64,000 nt of DNA from Candidatus Flexifilum affinis (GTDB lineage: Bacteria > Chloroflexota > Anaerolineae > Aggregatilineales > Phototrophicaceae): the NCBI GenBank assembly GCA_016713325.1, contig JADJPJ010000089.1, positions 248,001 to 312,000 of the forward strand, read 5' to 3'. Position 1 is the first letter of the stretch, and each line of letters begins with the position of its first letter. A program made the position numbers and the translations under genes. Shown piece by piece: positions 8,376-16,620 of the stretch. The notes beneath the pieces were generated by a model that saw nothing but the letters and a program-made list of their open reading frames with translations, did not search any database and was not told the origin of the DNA.

Positions 8376-9257
8376 CTAGTTCCTTGTGGGATGGTCGGCG
8401 GTCTCGCGATACTCGCGGATAAACCCTCCGTGGTTGCTGGCGATCAGCACGCCGCTCAGCTTCTCCACCGACAGGTCGCCGAAGTGCTTGATGATCCGGT
8501 TGATCTGGTCGCGGATGACCAACATGACATCTTCCCACTTGACGCCCAGCGGTAGCAGCGGTTCGCGCATCGCCCGCCACGTTTCCAGGTAGCGCATGGC
8601 TGGCGCTGGTTCCGGAAAGACAAGGGTACCGGGCAAGTCGTGACGCACGACGGCGAAGAAGTGCTGCGCCATCTGCTGCGCTCCGTTTTCCAGCGAGAAG
8701 TTGATCTGCGGCGGCTGAAGCGGAGTCATGGGGGTGCCGGGCTTGCTCATCAGCAGGATGCCGCGCCGCAGCAGTTCCACGAACTGCGGCATGGATGTCG
8801 CGCTGTTGGTCGCCGCGACGACGATGCCATCCTGTTTGACGACACGGCGCATTTCCACCAGCGCCACGTTGACGTTTGGAACATGGTAGAGCATGTGATT
8901 GGCCATCACGACGTCGAAGCTGGCCGTCGGGAAGGGCAGCGCCTCGGCCCCGGCAATCACCTTATAGGCTCCGGTGTGGTTGGTGAGCATGCCGGGTGAG
9001 TTGTCGAGGGCGGTGTAGTCGATATCCGGGAAGCGCGAGCGGATGGCTTCGTAATAGCGCCCTGGGCCTGCGCCGATGTCCAGTATGCGCTCGTTGCCCC
9101 TTAACTGGCAACGCTCAAGAACCCAACCGGCGAAGTCGACCTGCGGGAAGGTGAACTGATCGTGGGTCTCCTGCATGATCCGCAGAAAAGCAGGCGCGGC
9201 GTACTGCTTCTGGACAACTTCGGGGTCCACTCCCGTAACCATCAGCGAATCATCCAT
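8376..9257 (-). CDS. Class I SAM-dependent methyltransferase
   Basis: About 293 residues. The SAM-binding motif I is ILDIGAGPGRYYEAI, followed by YTALDNSPGML and ASFDVVMANHMLYHVPN, as in Methyltransf_11/UbiE-like enzymes. The ATG at 9257 is chosen because a TATAAT box lies about 37 bases upstream (9294-9299), while the longer reading would span the promoter. It converges with pcm; two short hairpins (CCGAAG/CTTCGG and GGAAC/GTTCC) lie at the junction. Substrate cannot be told from sequence. Confidence 0.85.
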   Translation of the reverse strand: MDDSLMVTGVDPEVVQKQYAAPAFLRIMQETHDQFTFPQVDFAGWVLERCQLRGNERILDIGAGPGRYYEAIRSRFPDIDYTALDNSPGMLTNHTGAYKVIAGAEALPFPTASFDVVMANHMLYHVPNVNVALVEMRRVVKQDGIVVAATNSATSMPQFVELLRRGILLMSKPGTPMTPLQPPQINFSLENGAQQMAQHFFAVVRHDLPGTLVFPEPAPAMRYLETWRAMREPLLPLGVKWEDVMLVIRDQINRIIKHFGDLSVEKLSGVLIASNHGGFIREYRETADHPTRN

Positions 9258-9293
9258 CTCGCAAGACCCATCGAGTGCCTGGAAACAGTAATG

Positions 9294-9299
9294 ATTATA
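9294..9299 (-). promoter_or_regulatory. -10 element for the methyltransferase gene
   Basis: TATAAT on the reverse strand 37 bases upstream of the ATG at 9257. No clear -35. Confidence 0.45.
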
Positions 9300-9359
9300 G
9301 CGCACATTCGCGTGACGGAGAAAAAAGGGCACACTGCGCACTTCGGGTGACCAGAATCG

Positions 9360-9396
9360 GATGGCGGATGCCCGCTCACTGCGGACACCCGCCATC
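9360..9396 (-). terminator. Hairpin downstream of the small secreted protein gene
   Basis: GATGGCGG at 9360-9367 pairs with CCGCCATC at 9389-9396 across a 21-base loop. It lies about 60 bases past the stop of the gene at 9456. No T-run follows, so termination is uncertain. Confidence 0.3.
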
Positions 9397-9455
9397 AAGG
9401 TGAATTCGCTTGCTGGCTACAACAGGCGATGAACCACGGCGTCAAGCCCAGATGA

Positions 9456-10073
9456 TTAGCCGACGACATTCTCCGCCGGGACGAAGACGTTATCGGCCTG
9501 GCAGGCGATCCAGACTTCTACGAAGCCGTCTTCCGCGGTGCCGGTGAACCAGGTCTGGCTCACTGGCAGGTTGAAGCCCGCATACGCTTCGGTACTGGGC
9601 TCATAGAATGCCAGGGCGCCCGCCGGGATGGAACGGACCACGAAATCGGCCGGGGTGGGGTTCGGGCAGGACGCAGAAACGGCCGCGGTCGCGCCCCCTT
9701 CCCAGGAATCGCCGCTGCAGTCACCAAAGTCCGGGTTGTACGGATCGACATAGTCGTAATTGATTTCATCGCCAATGATATAGACTCCGATACCAGGAAT
9801 CCCCTGAGCAACGGGGCCGATCACGAGAGTATACACCACCGTCGCGCCTGCGGCGGTCGCGCCGCCGAGTTCGATTTCCAGAGTGCCGTCATCCCAGATC
9901 TGAAGGTAATAGTTGCCTGCATCCTGCACGGTATAGGTGACCGTCAGAGTGCAGTCCGTGGTGTTGACGACGAGGCTGTCGATGGTAGCGCCGGGTGCAG
10001 CCATTGCCGGGGCGACGGCTGCAAACAGCCCGACCATCAGTGCGAGTACGAGCACTAGTCTTGTGGAACGCAT
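9456..10073 (-). CDS. Small secreted protein, unknown function
   Basis: About 205 residues with a clear signal peptide (MRSTRLVLVLALMVGLFAAV, cleavage likely after AMA). The mature part is acidic, poor in Lys, and rich in aromatic and Gly residues, which suggests a beta-sandwich exported protein. No catalytic motif is recognised. The ATG at 10073 has the ribosome site GGAGG just upstream and a well-placed promoter at 10128-10157. An upstream ATG at 10157 falls in the -35 box and is rejected. Confidence 0.75.
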   Translation of the reverse strand: MRSTRLVLVLALMVGLFAAVAPAMAAPGATIDSLVVNTTDCTLTVTYTVQDAGNYYLQIWDDGTLEIELGGATAAGATVVYTLVIGPVAQGIPGIGVYIIGDEINYDYVDPYNPDFGDCSGDSWEGGATAAVSASCPNPTPADFVVRSIPAGALAFYEPSTEAYAGFNLPVSQTWFTGTAEDGFVEVWIACQADNVFVPAENVVG

Positions 10074-10127
10074 GATTCCTCCGAGGAGCGGAGCTGAGTC
10101 AGGAACAACGAAGAAGCTCCAAGGAAG

Positions 10128-10157
10128 AGTATAGCGTAGTTGAGCGAAGAAACGCAA
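10128..10157 (-). promoter_or_regulatory. Promoter of the small secreted protein gene
   Basis: On the reverse strand TTGCGT (10152-10157), an 18-base spacer and TATACT (10128-10133), about 55 bases before the ATG at 10073. Confidence 0.65.
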
Positions 10158-10228
10158 CTAAAAGATTCACTAACAAACTGTAATTAAGTTGAAGATTGTA
10201 AAGCCGGAAATAAGTTGAGCGAACCGCT

Positions 10229-10252
10229 GTGCGGAGCGAGGCCGCTCCGCAC
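10229..10252 (-). terminator. Hairpin downstream of the tail-tube-like gene
   Basis: GTGCGGAGCG (10229-10238) and CGCTCCGCAC (10243-10252) form a perfect 10-bp stem with a 4-base loop, eight bases past the stop of the gene ending at 10260. Only scattered T residues follow. Confidence 0.5.
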
Positions 10253-10259
10253 ATGAGGG

Positions 10260-10706
10260 TTACGGCCGGCCGAGCCAGACCTCGGTGATGGACTCGTAGT
10301 GGAGGGTGATAGTCTCTTCGACCAGTTCGACGTTGGCAGTGCTGAAGTCGGAGTAGGCGATCTGGCTGATCCAGGCATCGTTGAGCGTCCAGCGGCGCGT
10401 CTCGATGCCGTCATCGAGCACGACAATGGCCAGCGTACGGGTGGGTCGTTTCGCGCCCGCGCCGGCCGCGACCGTCTCGCGCAGCCAGGCGTTGAAGGGG
10501 AGGGTCGGATCGCGCTGCACCAGTTTGGTCAGGACGATGGGCTTCTGCTTCAACACCGGTTGTGATGCGCTCATGTCCAGCTTGAAGGGGACGAGCCCGG
10601 ACACCGTGAAGATGCCGCTCACGCGCTGCCCCTCGAGCTGCACTTCGAACTCGTTTTGGCGCAAGCTGTCGATCTGGCTTCCGCTTGTGGTCGTGCTGTC
10701 GGTCAT
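10260..10706 (-). CDS. Phage tail tube / T4 gp19-like protein, orphan
   Basis: 148 residues resembling the T4 gp19/contractile-injection tube family (conserved phage tail region protein). An early FEVQLEGQRVSGIFTVSGL strand pair is followed by a basic middle part with WLRETV. The C-terminal half has the expected TLAIVVLDDGIE, WTLNDAWISQI and VELVEETITLHYE strands. ATG at 10706 has AAAGGAGT just upstream, and TATACT lies at 10738-10743. No sheath, baseplate, spike or ATPase gene is nearby, which is unusual for this family. Assignment is by pattern; a structure-based search would confirm it. Confidence 0.6.
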   Translation of the reverse strand: MTDSTTTSGSQIDSLRQNEFEVQLEGQRVSGIFTVSGLVPFKLDMSASQPVLKQKPIVLTKLVQRDPTLPFNAWLRETVAAGAGAKRPTRTLAIVVLDDGIETRRWTLNDAWISQIAYSDFSTANVELVEETITLHYESITEVWLGRP

Positions 10707-10737
10707 AGCCACTCCTTTCACCTGAACAGACCCCAAG

Positions 10738-10743
10738 AGTATA
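10738..10743 (-). promoter_or_regulatory. -10 element for the tail-tube-like gene
   Basis: TATACT on the reverse strand, about 32 bases upstream of the ATG at 10706. A -35 is not evident at normal spacing. Confidence 0.4.
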
Positions 10744-10878
10744 CCTTACGCGCCGCGCGTCCGCGCGATTGTTCAAAGCGCGCTATCGTCCAAAGTGCAC
10801 GAATGCATTCTGCCGTGCCGCGCTATACTCGGGCGTTATTAACGACTCGACATGCAGTTCGCTTGAGGATTCGCACTC

Positions 10879-13585
10879 ATGAAGACGCAATATGCTTCCA
10901 GCCGCGCGGGTGCTGATGGCACGATCCGGAGCTGGCTGAGCGCCGGAGTGGTCACCACGCCGCTGTCTCACCTGGCCGACCATGTTCGCGAGTCGGGGGC
11001 CCCTTTTGGGCGAACGTGGGCGCTGGGCAATGAACTTTTGGGCATTTGATCCGGAGGTGGCCTCACTCAAGCTGAGAGCATATCAGGGGCTTCGGTCGAG
11101 CGCGCGCGATCCGGACGACCGTGCGCATTCGCTGCCGGCCGATCCGGTCCTTGGCGGTCAGGCCCCCGGCGGCGCTGTCTGGCGATTTGCCGAGGCGGAA
11201 GAAGACGGCGTGATTGACTTCAGCCGTTTCAATTTCAACCCGACCCTGATGGAAGGGTGGCTGTATGCCGAGATCGTCAGCGACAGGGCGCAAATCCTGA
11301 AGTCCGATCTCCTGACCATCGGACCGGCGCATCTGTGGCTGAACGGCGAGCGGGTCGTCGACTTCGCCGAACGCTTCAGCTATGTGGCGCTCCAGGCCGT
11401 GGCAGTTGCCCTGCAACTCCGCCCCGGTCCGAACGCGGTGCTGCTGCACGGCGAAATGTTGGGGTGGCGTGAAGCCCGTCTGGCGCTTGGGCTGCGGCTG
11501 CATGCGACTGGCGAGTCCGGCGTCCTTCCGGACGGGGTCCGGATTCGCCTGCCGATCGGCGAAGTCGACGGCGACACCTGGGACATGACGGAAGCGCAGC
11601 TCAACCAGATTCAGGTGCGCAGCTTCGCTTTTCCCACACTCCCCGGCAGACTGTGGGCGGACCCTGCGGCGGAGGCGCCGATCACGGTGGATGTCGAGGC
11701 GAGTATCCCGATTCCTGACACGCCCTGGGCCAAGCTGATCGGGCTGACGCTGCCTACGGGTAAGGCCCGGCTGACGGTTGAGCCGGGCCAGTCGGTCGAT
11801 CTGCCGGTGCCGCCGGAGCTTCCGGAAGCGTTCGCTCATCTGCCGGGCGAGAACGCCCTCCACCTGACTGTCCGCCCGATCAACGGGATTCCGCTGGAGA
11901 AGCGATTCGAGATCTGGCTGAGTGCCAATGATTACAGCCCCGCGCCCTACGGCACGTACGAGACGCGTAGTGAGGAAGCGCGGCAGCATCTGGCATCGAT
12001 GCCCTACGACGTGCCCGCCTCGATGGCTGCGGTGGCGCTGGGCAAAGCGCCCCACATCGACTCCAACGCGGTCGCGGTGGGCTGCGCCTTCCTGAATGAC
12101 CGGGCCGACTGCGCGGATTTCTATGCGATCGGGCTGCTGGCCGCGCTGGAATGGTATGGCGACACCGGTGCGATCAAGCCGGACGATCGCGCCCGAATCG
12201 AGGATGCGCTGCGCCGCTTCAAGTTCTGGATCGACGAGCCGGGCATCGACGCCATGTGTTACTTCACGGAAAACCACCAGATTCTGTTCCACGTCACGCA
12301 GTTTCTGACCGGCCAGCGCTATCCGGACTGGGTGTTTGAGAACAGCGGCCTGACCGGGGAGCAGCAGCGTGCCCTGGCTATCCCGCGGATCGAGTCCTGG
12401 ATCGCGCGGCGGCTGCGCGGGAGCTTCAGCGAATGGGATAGTAATGCCTACCTGACGCTCGATGCTTTCGCCATGCTAGCCCTGGCCGAGTTCGCAGCCG
12501 ATTCGTATCTGGCCGCCGGCGCGTCGGCGCTGCTGGACAAGATCTTCTTCAGCCTCGCGGCGCAGACCTACCGCGGCACGCTCGGCAGTTCGCACGGGCG
12601 CTGCTACACCGTCGCGCTCAAGTCGGCGCGGGTCGAGAACACGTCACCGCTCTGCCGCATCGCTTTTGGCATGGGCATCTTCAACGGCGAGACGCGCGCG
12701 ACCGGTCTGCTGGCCCTGGCGCGCAAGTACCGGGTGCCGGATGTGATTCAGCGCGTCGGCAGCGACGTGGATGCCGTGCTCACGACGTGGGCACGTGCCT
12801 ACGGGCTGCTCATCCCGGAGTCGGACATGAAGGCAGGTACCTGGGACGTGCGGACGCTCACCTACCGCACGCCGGATGGTATGCTGTCGGCTGCCGTCGA
12901 TCACCGGCCCGGCGAAATGGGCATCCAGGAGCATCTCTGGCAGGCTACACTTTCGCCGGAAGCGGCAGTGTTCACGACGTATCCAGGCAACGCTCAGGAG
13001 CACGGCAACGCGCGACCAAACTTCTGGTCCGGGTCGGCGCGACATCCGCGCGTGGGCATGGTCGGCCGTGACCTGATCTGCCTGTATCGCCTCGAAGCCG
13101 GCGTCGGCATGGGATTTACCCATGCCTTTTTTCCGACGGAAGCCTTCGAGGCGTGGCGCATCGAGGGCGCGTGGGCTTTTGCTCGGGTGGGTGAGGGCTA
13201 TGTGGCGTTGTGGGGCGATGGCGAATTGAAGCTGACGACGAGCGGTCGCCATGCCTATCAGGAACTGCGCAGCGGCGGGCCGGGCGCGGTCTGGCTGTGC
13301 CGGTTGGGCCGCCGCGCCGAAGATGGCGACTTCGAAACCTTCTGCCGCCGCTTGGGTGAGACGACTCCCCAGGCGCAAGCGGCGCCGGCCGGCTTGCGCT
13401 GGACGACGCCCGAAGGCCAGTCGCTGGCGTTCGCCTGGACCGGGCCGCTCATGGTCGATGGCGCTCCCGAATCGTGGGACGACTTCCCGCACACCAGCAA
13501 TGCCTACACGGATACTCCACTTGGCGCGGAGTCGATGACGATCCGCTTTGGCGACGAGGCGCTCTCGCTTGACTATCCGCTCTGA
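10879..13585 (+). CDS. Large conserved protein of unknown function, probable alpha/alpha-barrel enzyme (frameshift near 10997)
   Basis: About 900 residues if one base is removed from the G-run at 10995-10999. The ATG at 10879 opens a frame with IRSWLSAGVVTTPLSHLADH, which breaks at the G-run. The other frame then carries LLGERGRWAMNFWAFDPEV and continues to 13585. The N-terminal half looks beta-rich. The middle (EWYGDTGAI, CYFTENHQILFH, SEWDSNAYLTLDAFAMLALAEF) is helical and resembles alpha/alpha-toroid glycan-active proteins such as heparinase-like enzymes. The last part is beta-rich. No signal peptide is seen. A TATACT box lies at 10824-10829. Without the correction the CDS would run from about 10982 or 11030. 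Function unknown; glycan degradation is inference. Confidence 0.7.
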
Positions 13586-13619
13586 GTGGTGAACTGGGGG
13601 CAACAAGAGTTCTTCTATG

Positions 13620-13664
13620 AGAAGCGAGGCGGATCGGCCATACGTCCGAGTCCGCCTCGCTTCT
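13620..13664. terminator. Bidirectional terminator between convergent genes
   Basis: AGAAGCGAGGCGGA (13620-13633) and TCCGCCTCGCTTCT (13651-13664) form a perfect 14-bp stem. TTTCGTTT follows on the plus side. It lies between the stops at 13585 (plus) and 13700 (minus). Confidence 0.8.
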
Positions 13665-13699
13665 TTTCGTTTATGACGGCGGGCAGCGCCTGCGATGCG

Positions 13700-16102
13700 C
13701 TACGGCATCGGCTCGCCGGCCTGGCCGAAGTTCGTGGCCAGGAGCGAGAAGTCGCTGATGTTCACCGTCTGATTGTTGTCGAAGTCGGCGCGCGCATCGT
13801 AAGTGGCCCCGCCTTCCGACGCCCCGAAGCTGGAGGCCAGGATCGAGAAGTCGGTGATCGAGACCACGTTGTCGTTATTGGCGTCGCCTTCGCGCAGCAG
13901 CCCGAAATCGATGATGTGATTGCCGGGCGTGGTCGGCGCAGTGATGAGGGCCGCCAGCGTGTGATCGTGCTTCACCCAGAACTGGTAGCTTGCCGGTGGC
14001 AGGCCGTCGGGCGTCGCGCCCGCATAGAGGAACGTGCCGGTCGTGTCCAGTGTGCGGTAGACATCGTACAGCGCGGCGCCGCCGCCTCCCGGCACAATGC
14101 GCACGCGCACGGGAACGACCCAGCGCTGATCCGGCGCGGCGCCATGGCCTTCCAGCACGACATTGCCGATGAGCGACGTGTGCGCGGTGATCAGCCCGCC
14201 ATCCTGCCAGGAGTTGGAGAGACCGCCGAGCACGAATTCCTTGATCACCGTGCACCCCGTGCTCGTCGACCCTCCGGGCGGGCTGATGTCGCTGTCCGAC
14301 GCGTCGTCGAACAAAATGACGGGGTCTGTCTGGTCCATCGGCGAGATGACCTCGCCGGTGTATGTGGTGAGGCACACATAGTAGCTGCCCGCTTCAGGTG
14401 CGACCACCGTATAAGCGCCGTTCTCGTCGGTCGTAGTGGTCATGATTGTTGTGCCAATGATCCCGCCCAGGAGATAGCGGAGGCGTACCGTGCGACCCGC
14501 GAGGCCGGGCTCGCCGGCATCCTGTAACCCGTCATCGTCCAGATCTTCCCAGATCTTGTTGCCGATGCTGACCGGGTCGGCGGTGATGATGCCGATGTCG
14601 ACGTTGGTCATCGAGATGACATTGCTGGCGATCGAGATGATATCGGTATACCCGGTGTCAGTGCCCGTCGGGTTGACGTCGCTGTCGAGAGTGTTGTTGG
14701 CATTGGCGTCTTTCGGAGAGAAGTCGTCGGCACTGGACGGCTTGATGACCCGAACGCGATAGCTCCCCGGCACTGGCGCGACCACGGTGTAGATGCCCGT
14801 TGCGCTGGTCACTGCCTCATCGTACATGAAGGTTTTGGTGCTGTTCCACAATTGCACGGTCACTCCTGCGATCCCGGGTTCCCCGCCGTCCTGGGTGCCA
14901 TCACCGTCCAGGTCATCCCAGACGAAGTTGCCGATGTTGATCGGCGTGGGGGTGCGGGTCGGGGTGGGCGTGCGGAACTTGATGATGCCGGCGTCGATGT
15001 TGTTGATCGAGATGACGTTGCTGGCGACGACGAGGATATCTGTGAAGCCAAGATCCGTGCCGGTGGGGTTGATGTCGCTGTCGTCAGTGTCGTCGCCCCC
15101 GGCCTGGTCTTTAGGCGAGAACTGGTCATTGATCAAAGGCAGCACAACGCGCACGCGGTAGTTTCCTGGCCCGGGTGACTGGAGTGTGTAGTTGCCATTC
15201 GAGTTGGTAACGTCCTGATCAATCAGGTTTGACTTGGCACTGTTCCAAAGCTGTACGGTGACATTGGCCAGGCCGGGTTCGCCCGCATCCTGTCGACCGT
15301 CCTGATCCAGATCGTCCCAGACGAAGTTGCCAAAGTTGACCGGCGTGGGTGTGCGTGTGGGGGTGGGGGTTCGGTACTTGATGATGCCGCCGTCGATGCT
15401 GGAAATGGAGATGACGTTGCTGGCAATGGAGATGGTGTCGGTAAACCCAATGCTGGCGCCCGACGGGTTAATGTCGCTGTCATCGGTATCGTCGCCGCCG
15501 GCCAGATCTTTAGGCGAGAACTGGTCATTGATCGAAGGCAGCACAACGCGCACGCGGTAATTGCCCGGAACGGGGGCGACAACAGTATAGAACCCGCTGC
15601 CATTCGTGATGTCGGAGTCGTACAGCACCGACTTGGCGGAATTCCAGAGCTGTACAGTCACATTTGCCAGACCCGGTTCTCCTGCGTCCTGGCGTCCATC
15701 CTGGTCCAAGTCGTCCCAGACGAAATTGCCGATGTTGATCGGCGTGGGGGTGCGCGTTGCCGTGGCGGTTGCGTTGATGTTGATCGCGTCAGTCGATCTC
15801 GGCTCAGCCGTGGCGGCCTCATCAAAGGTGATCACGCCGTCGTCGTCGTCGCCAGCGTCCCCAGCATCCATTGGCAGAGGGGTCTCGGTGGCGCCTTCGG
15901 GCAGGGCCGTGGGGCTGTTGGCGAGGGTCGCCGTCACGAAGTAGGTATCGGACTGATTCGCATCAATCCGAACCACCTGTTCATCGCCCACTGCCTCACC
16001 AGCGCTGACGGCGCTCAGGCTCTGCTGGGCGGCAATCAGATAGAAGAGTGCTGCGCATGTGAAACACAGCAGCATGAGCATCGACAGATTGACTCTGCGC
16101 AT
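13700..16102 (-). CDS. Secreted SdrD-B-like repeat protein with dockerin-like C terminus
   Basis: 800 residues. The N terminus is a hydrophobic signal or anchor segment. Four SdrD-B-like repeats of about 110-120 residues follow; three begin GNFVWDDLD.DG and the last GNKIWEDLDDDG, each with DAGEPGL-type turns and DDTDDSDINP-type acidic loops that probably bind Ca2+. RTPTPTRTPTP linkers separate the first three. After the repeats comes a domain containing WVKHDHTLA and LLREGDA. Two EF-hand-like dockerin segments (GDANNDNVVSITDFSIL and DFDNNQTVNISDFSLL) end the protein. The same C-terminal cassette ends the protein at 25222, and the dockerin pair ends the one at 24112. Role inferred: cell-surface stalk or adhesin. 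Confidence 0.85.
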   Translation of the reverse strand: MRRVNLSMLMLLCFTCAALFYLIAAQQSLSAVSAGEAVGDEQVVRIDANQSDTYFVTATLANSPTALPEGATETPLPMDAGDAGDDDDGVITFDEAATAEPRSTDAININATATATRTPTPINIGNFVWDDLDQDGRQDAGEPGLANVTVQLWNSAKSVLYDSDITNGSGFYTVVAPVPGNYRVRVVLPSINDQFSPKDLAGGDDTDDSDINPSGASIGFTDTISIASNVISISSIDGGIIKYRTPTPTRTPTPVNFGNFVWDDLDQDGRQDAGEPGLANVTVQLWNSAKSNLIDQDVTNSNGNYTLQSPGPGNYRVRVVLPLINDQFSPKDQAGGDDTDDSDINPTGTDLGFTDILVVASNVISINNIDAGIIKFRTPTPTRTPTPINIGNFVWDDLDGDGTQDGGEPGIAGVTVQLWNSTKTFMYDEAVTSATGIYTVVAPVPGSYRVRVIKPSSADDFSPKDANANNTLDSDVNPTGTDTGYTDIISIASNVISMTNVDIGIITADPVSIGNKIWEDLDDDGLQDAGEPGLAGRTVRLRYLLGGIIGTTIMTTTTDENGAYTVVAPEAGSYYVCLTTYTGEVISPMDQTDPVILFDDASDSDISPPGGSTSTGCTVIKEFVLGGLSNSWQDGGLITAHTSLIGNVVLEGHGAAPDQRWVVPVRVRIVPGGGGAALYDVYRTLDTTGTFLYAGATPDGLPPASYQFWVKHDHTLAALITAPTTPGNHIIDFGLLREGDANNDNVVSITDFSILASSFGASEGGATYDARADFDNNQTVNISDFSLLATNFGQAGEPMP

Positions 16103-16241
16103 AAATTATGAATGCTTTCAATTGGCGGAACGAGACCTTTGATCATGATCATATGCGGTATGAAAATTCGCGCTACCATACTTACGATGAGGTAATGTCA
16201 TCCTAAGAAAAGACGGGCGACCGGCGGCGCACGTCTGAATC

Positions 16242-16493
16242 GTGCCCGCACGAATCTCATTGGATCTGCTTCTCACCGTTTCTCGCCTTGCGTGCCCCCG
16301 GACAGCTCACGTCCGGACCCCTGGGCCTGGAGTAATCCCATCGACGCCTCCGCGTGTGGTGGTGACCCTTCGCTCGGTCGACCCGATCGATGTGGCGCTG
16401 GTGCGGGACGTGCAGCGGAAGAGCAACGAAGAACTGATCGCCAACATTCAGTTGGAGGTGGTGGTGCAGATGCTCCTCGACCCGGAGGAGTAG
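16242..16493 (+). CDS. Small hypothetical protein, doubtful
   Basis: 83 codons. The first half is of mixed composition and not convincing. The second half (VVVTLRSVDPIDVALVRDVQ, then SNEELIANIQLEVVVQML) has a protein-like pattern and ends with an acidic DPEE tail. It could be a small helical protein with a later start, or the remnant of a longer gene. No ribosome site decides the start. It has no recognised family. Confidence 0.3.
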   Translation: MPARISLDLLLTVSRLACPRTAHVRTPGPGVIPSTPPRVVVTLRSVDPIDVALVRDVQRKSNEELIANIQLEVVVQMLLDPEE

Positions 16494-16546
16494 GCGACTC
16501 AAACGGCTCGTCGCAGGACTTGACCCCGATTGCACAACCAGAGCGC

Positions 16547-16576
16547 TTGACGAACGCCAGTGAATCCCGCTAGACT
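16547..16576 (+). promoter_or_regulatory. Promoter of the S9 peptidase gene
   Basis: TTGACG (16547-16552), an 18-base spacer and TAGACT (16571-16576), 44 bases before the ATG at 16621. Confidence 0.65.
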
Positions 16577-16620
16577 GGGTTTGAGTGTTTGAATTAATTC
16601 CAATGAATGAGGGGTCGCCC

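Larger units (their letters stand above)
16103..16620. other. Intergenic region
   Basis: 518 bases between divergent genes. AT-richer DNA near 16130-16200 precedes the SdrD-B gene. A possible short ORF occupies 16242-16493, and the promoter of the S9 peptidase gene lies at 16547-16576. I see no RNA gene or repeat. Confidence 0.5.

Noticed and set aside
11063..12292. 409-codon minus-strand ORF opposite the large unknown protein
   Set aside because: Antisense composition and no ribosome site; the plus strand has a coherent protein.
14490..15560. Near-identical DNA blocks with GTGTGGGGGTG-type runs as a possible CRISPR or satellite
   Set aside because: They are the coding repeats and Pro/Thr linkers of the SdrD-B-like protein, with 330-360 base periods and no spacers.
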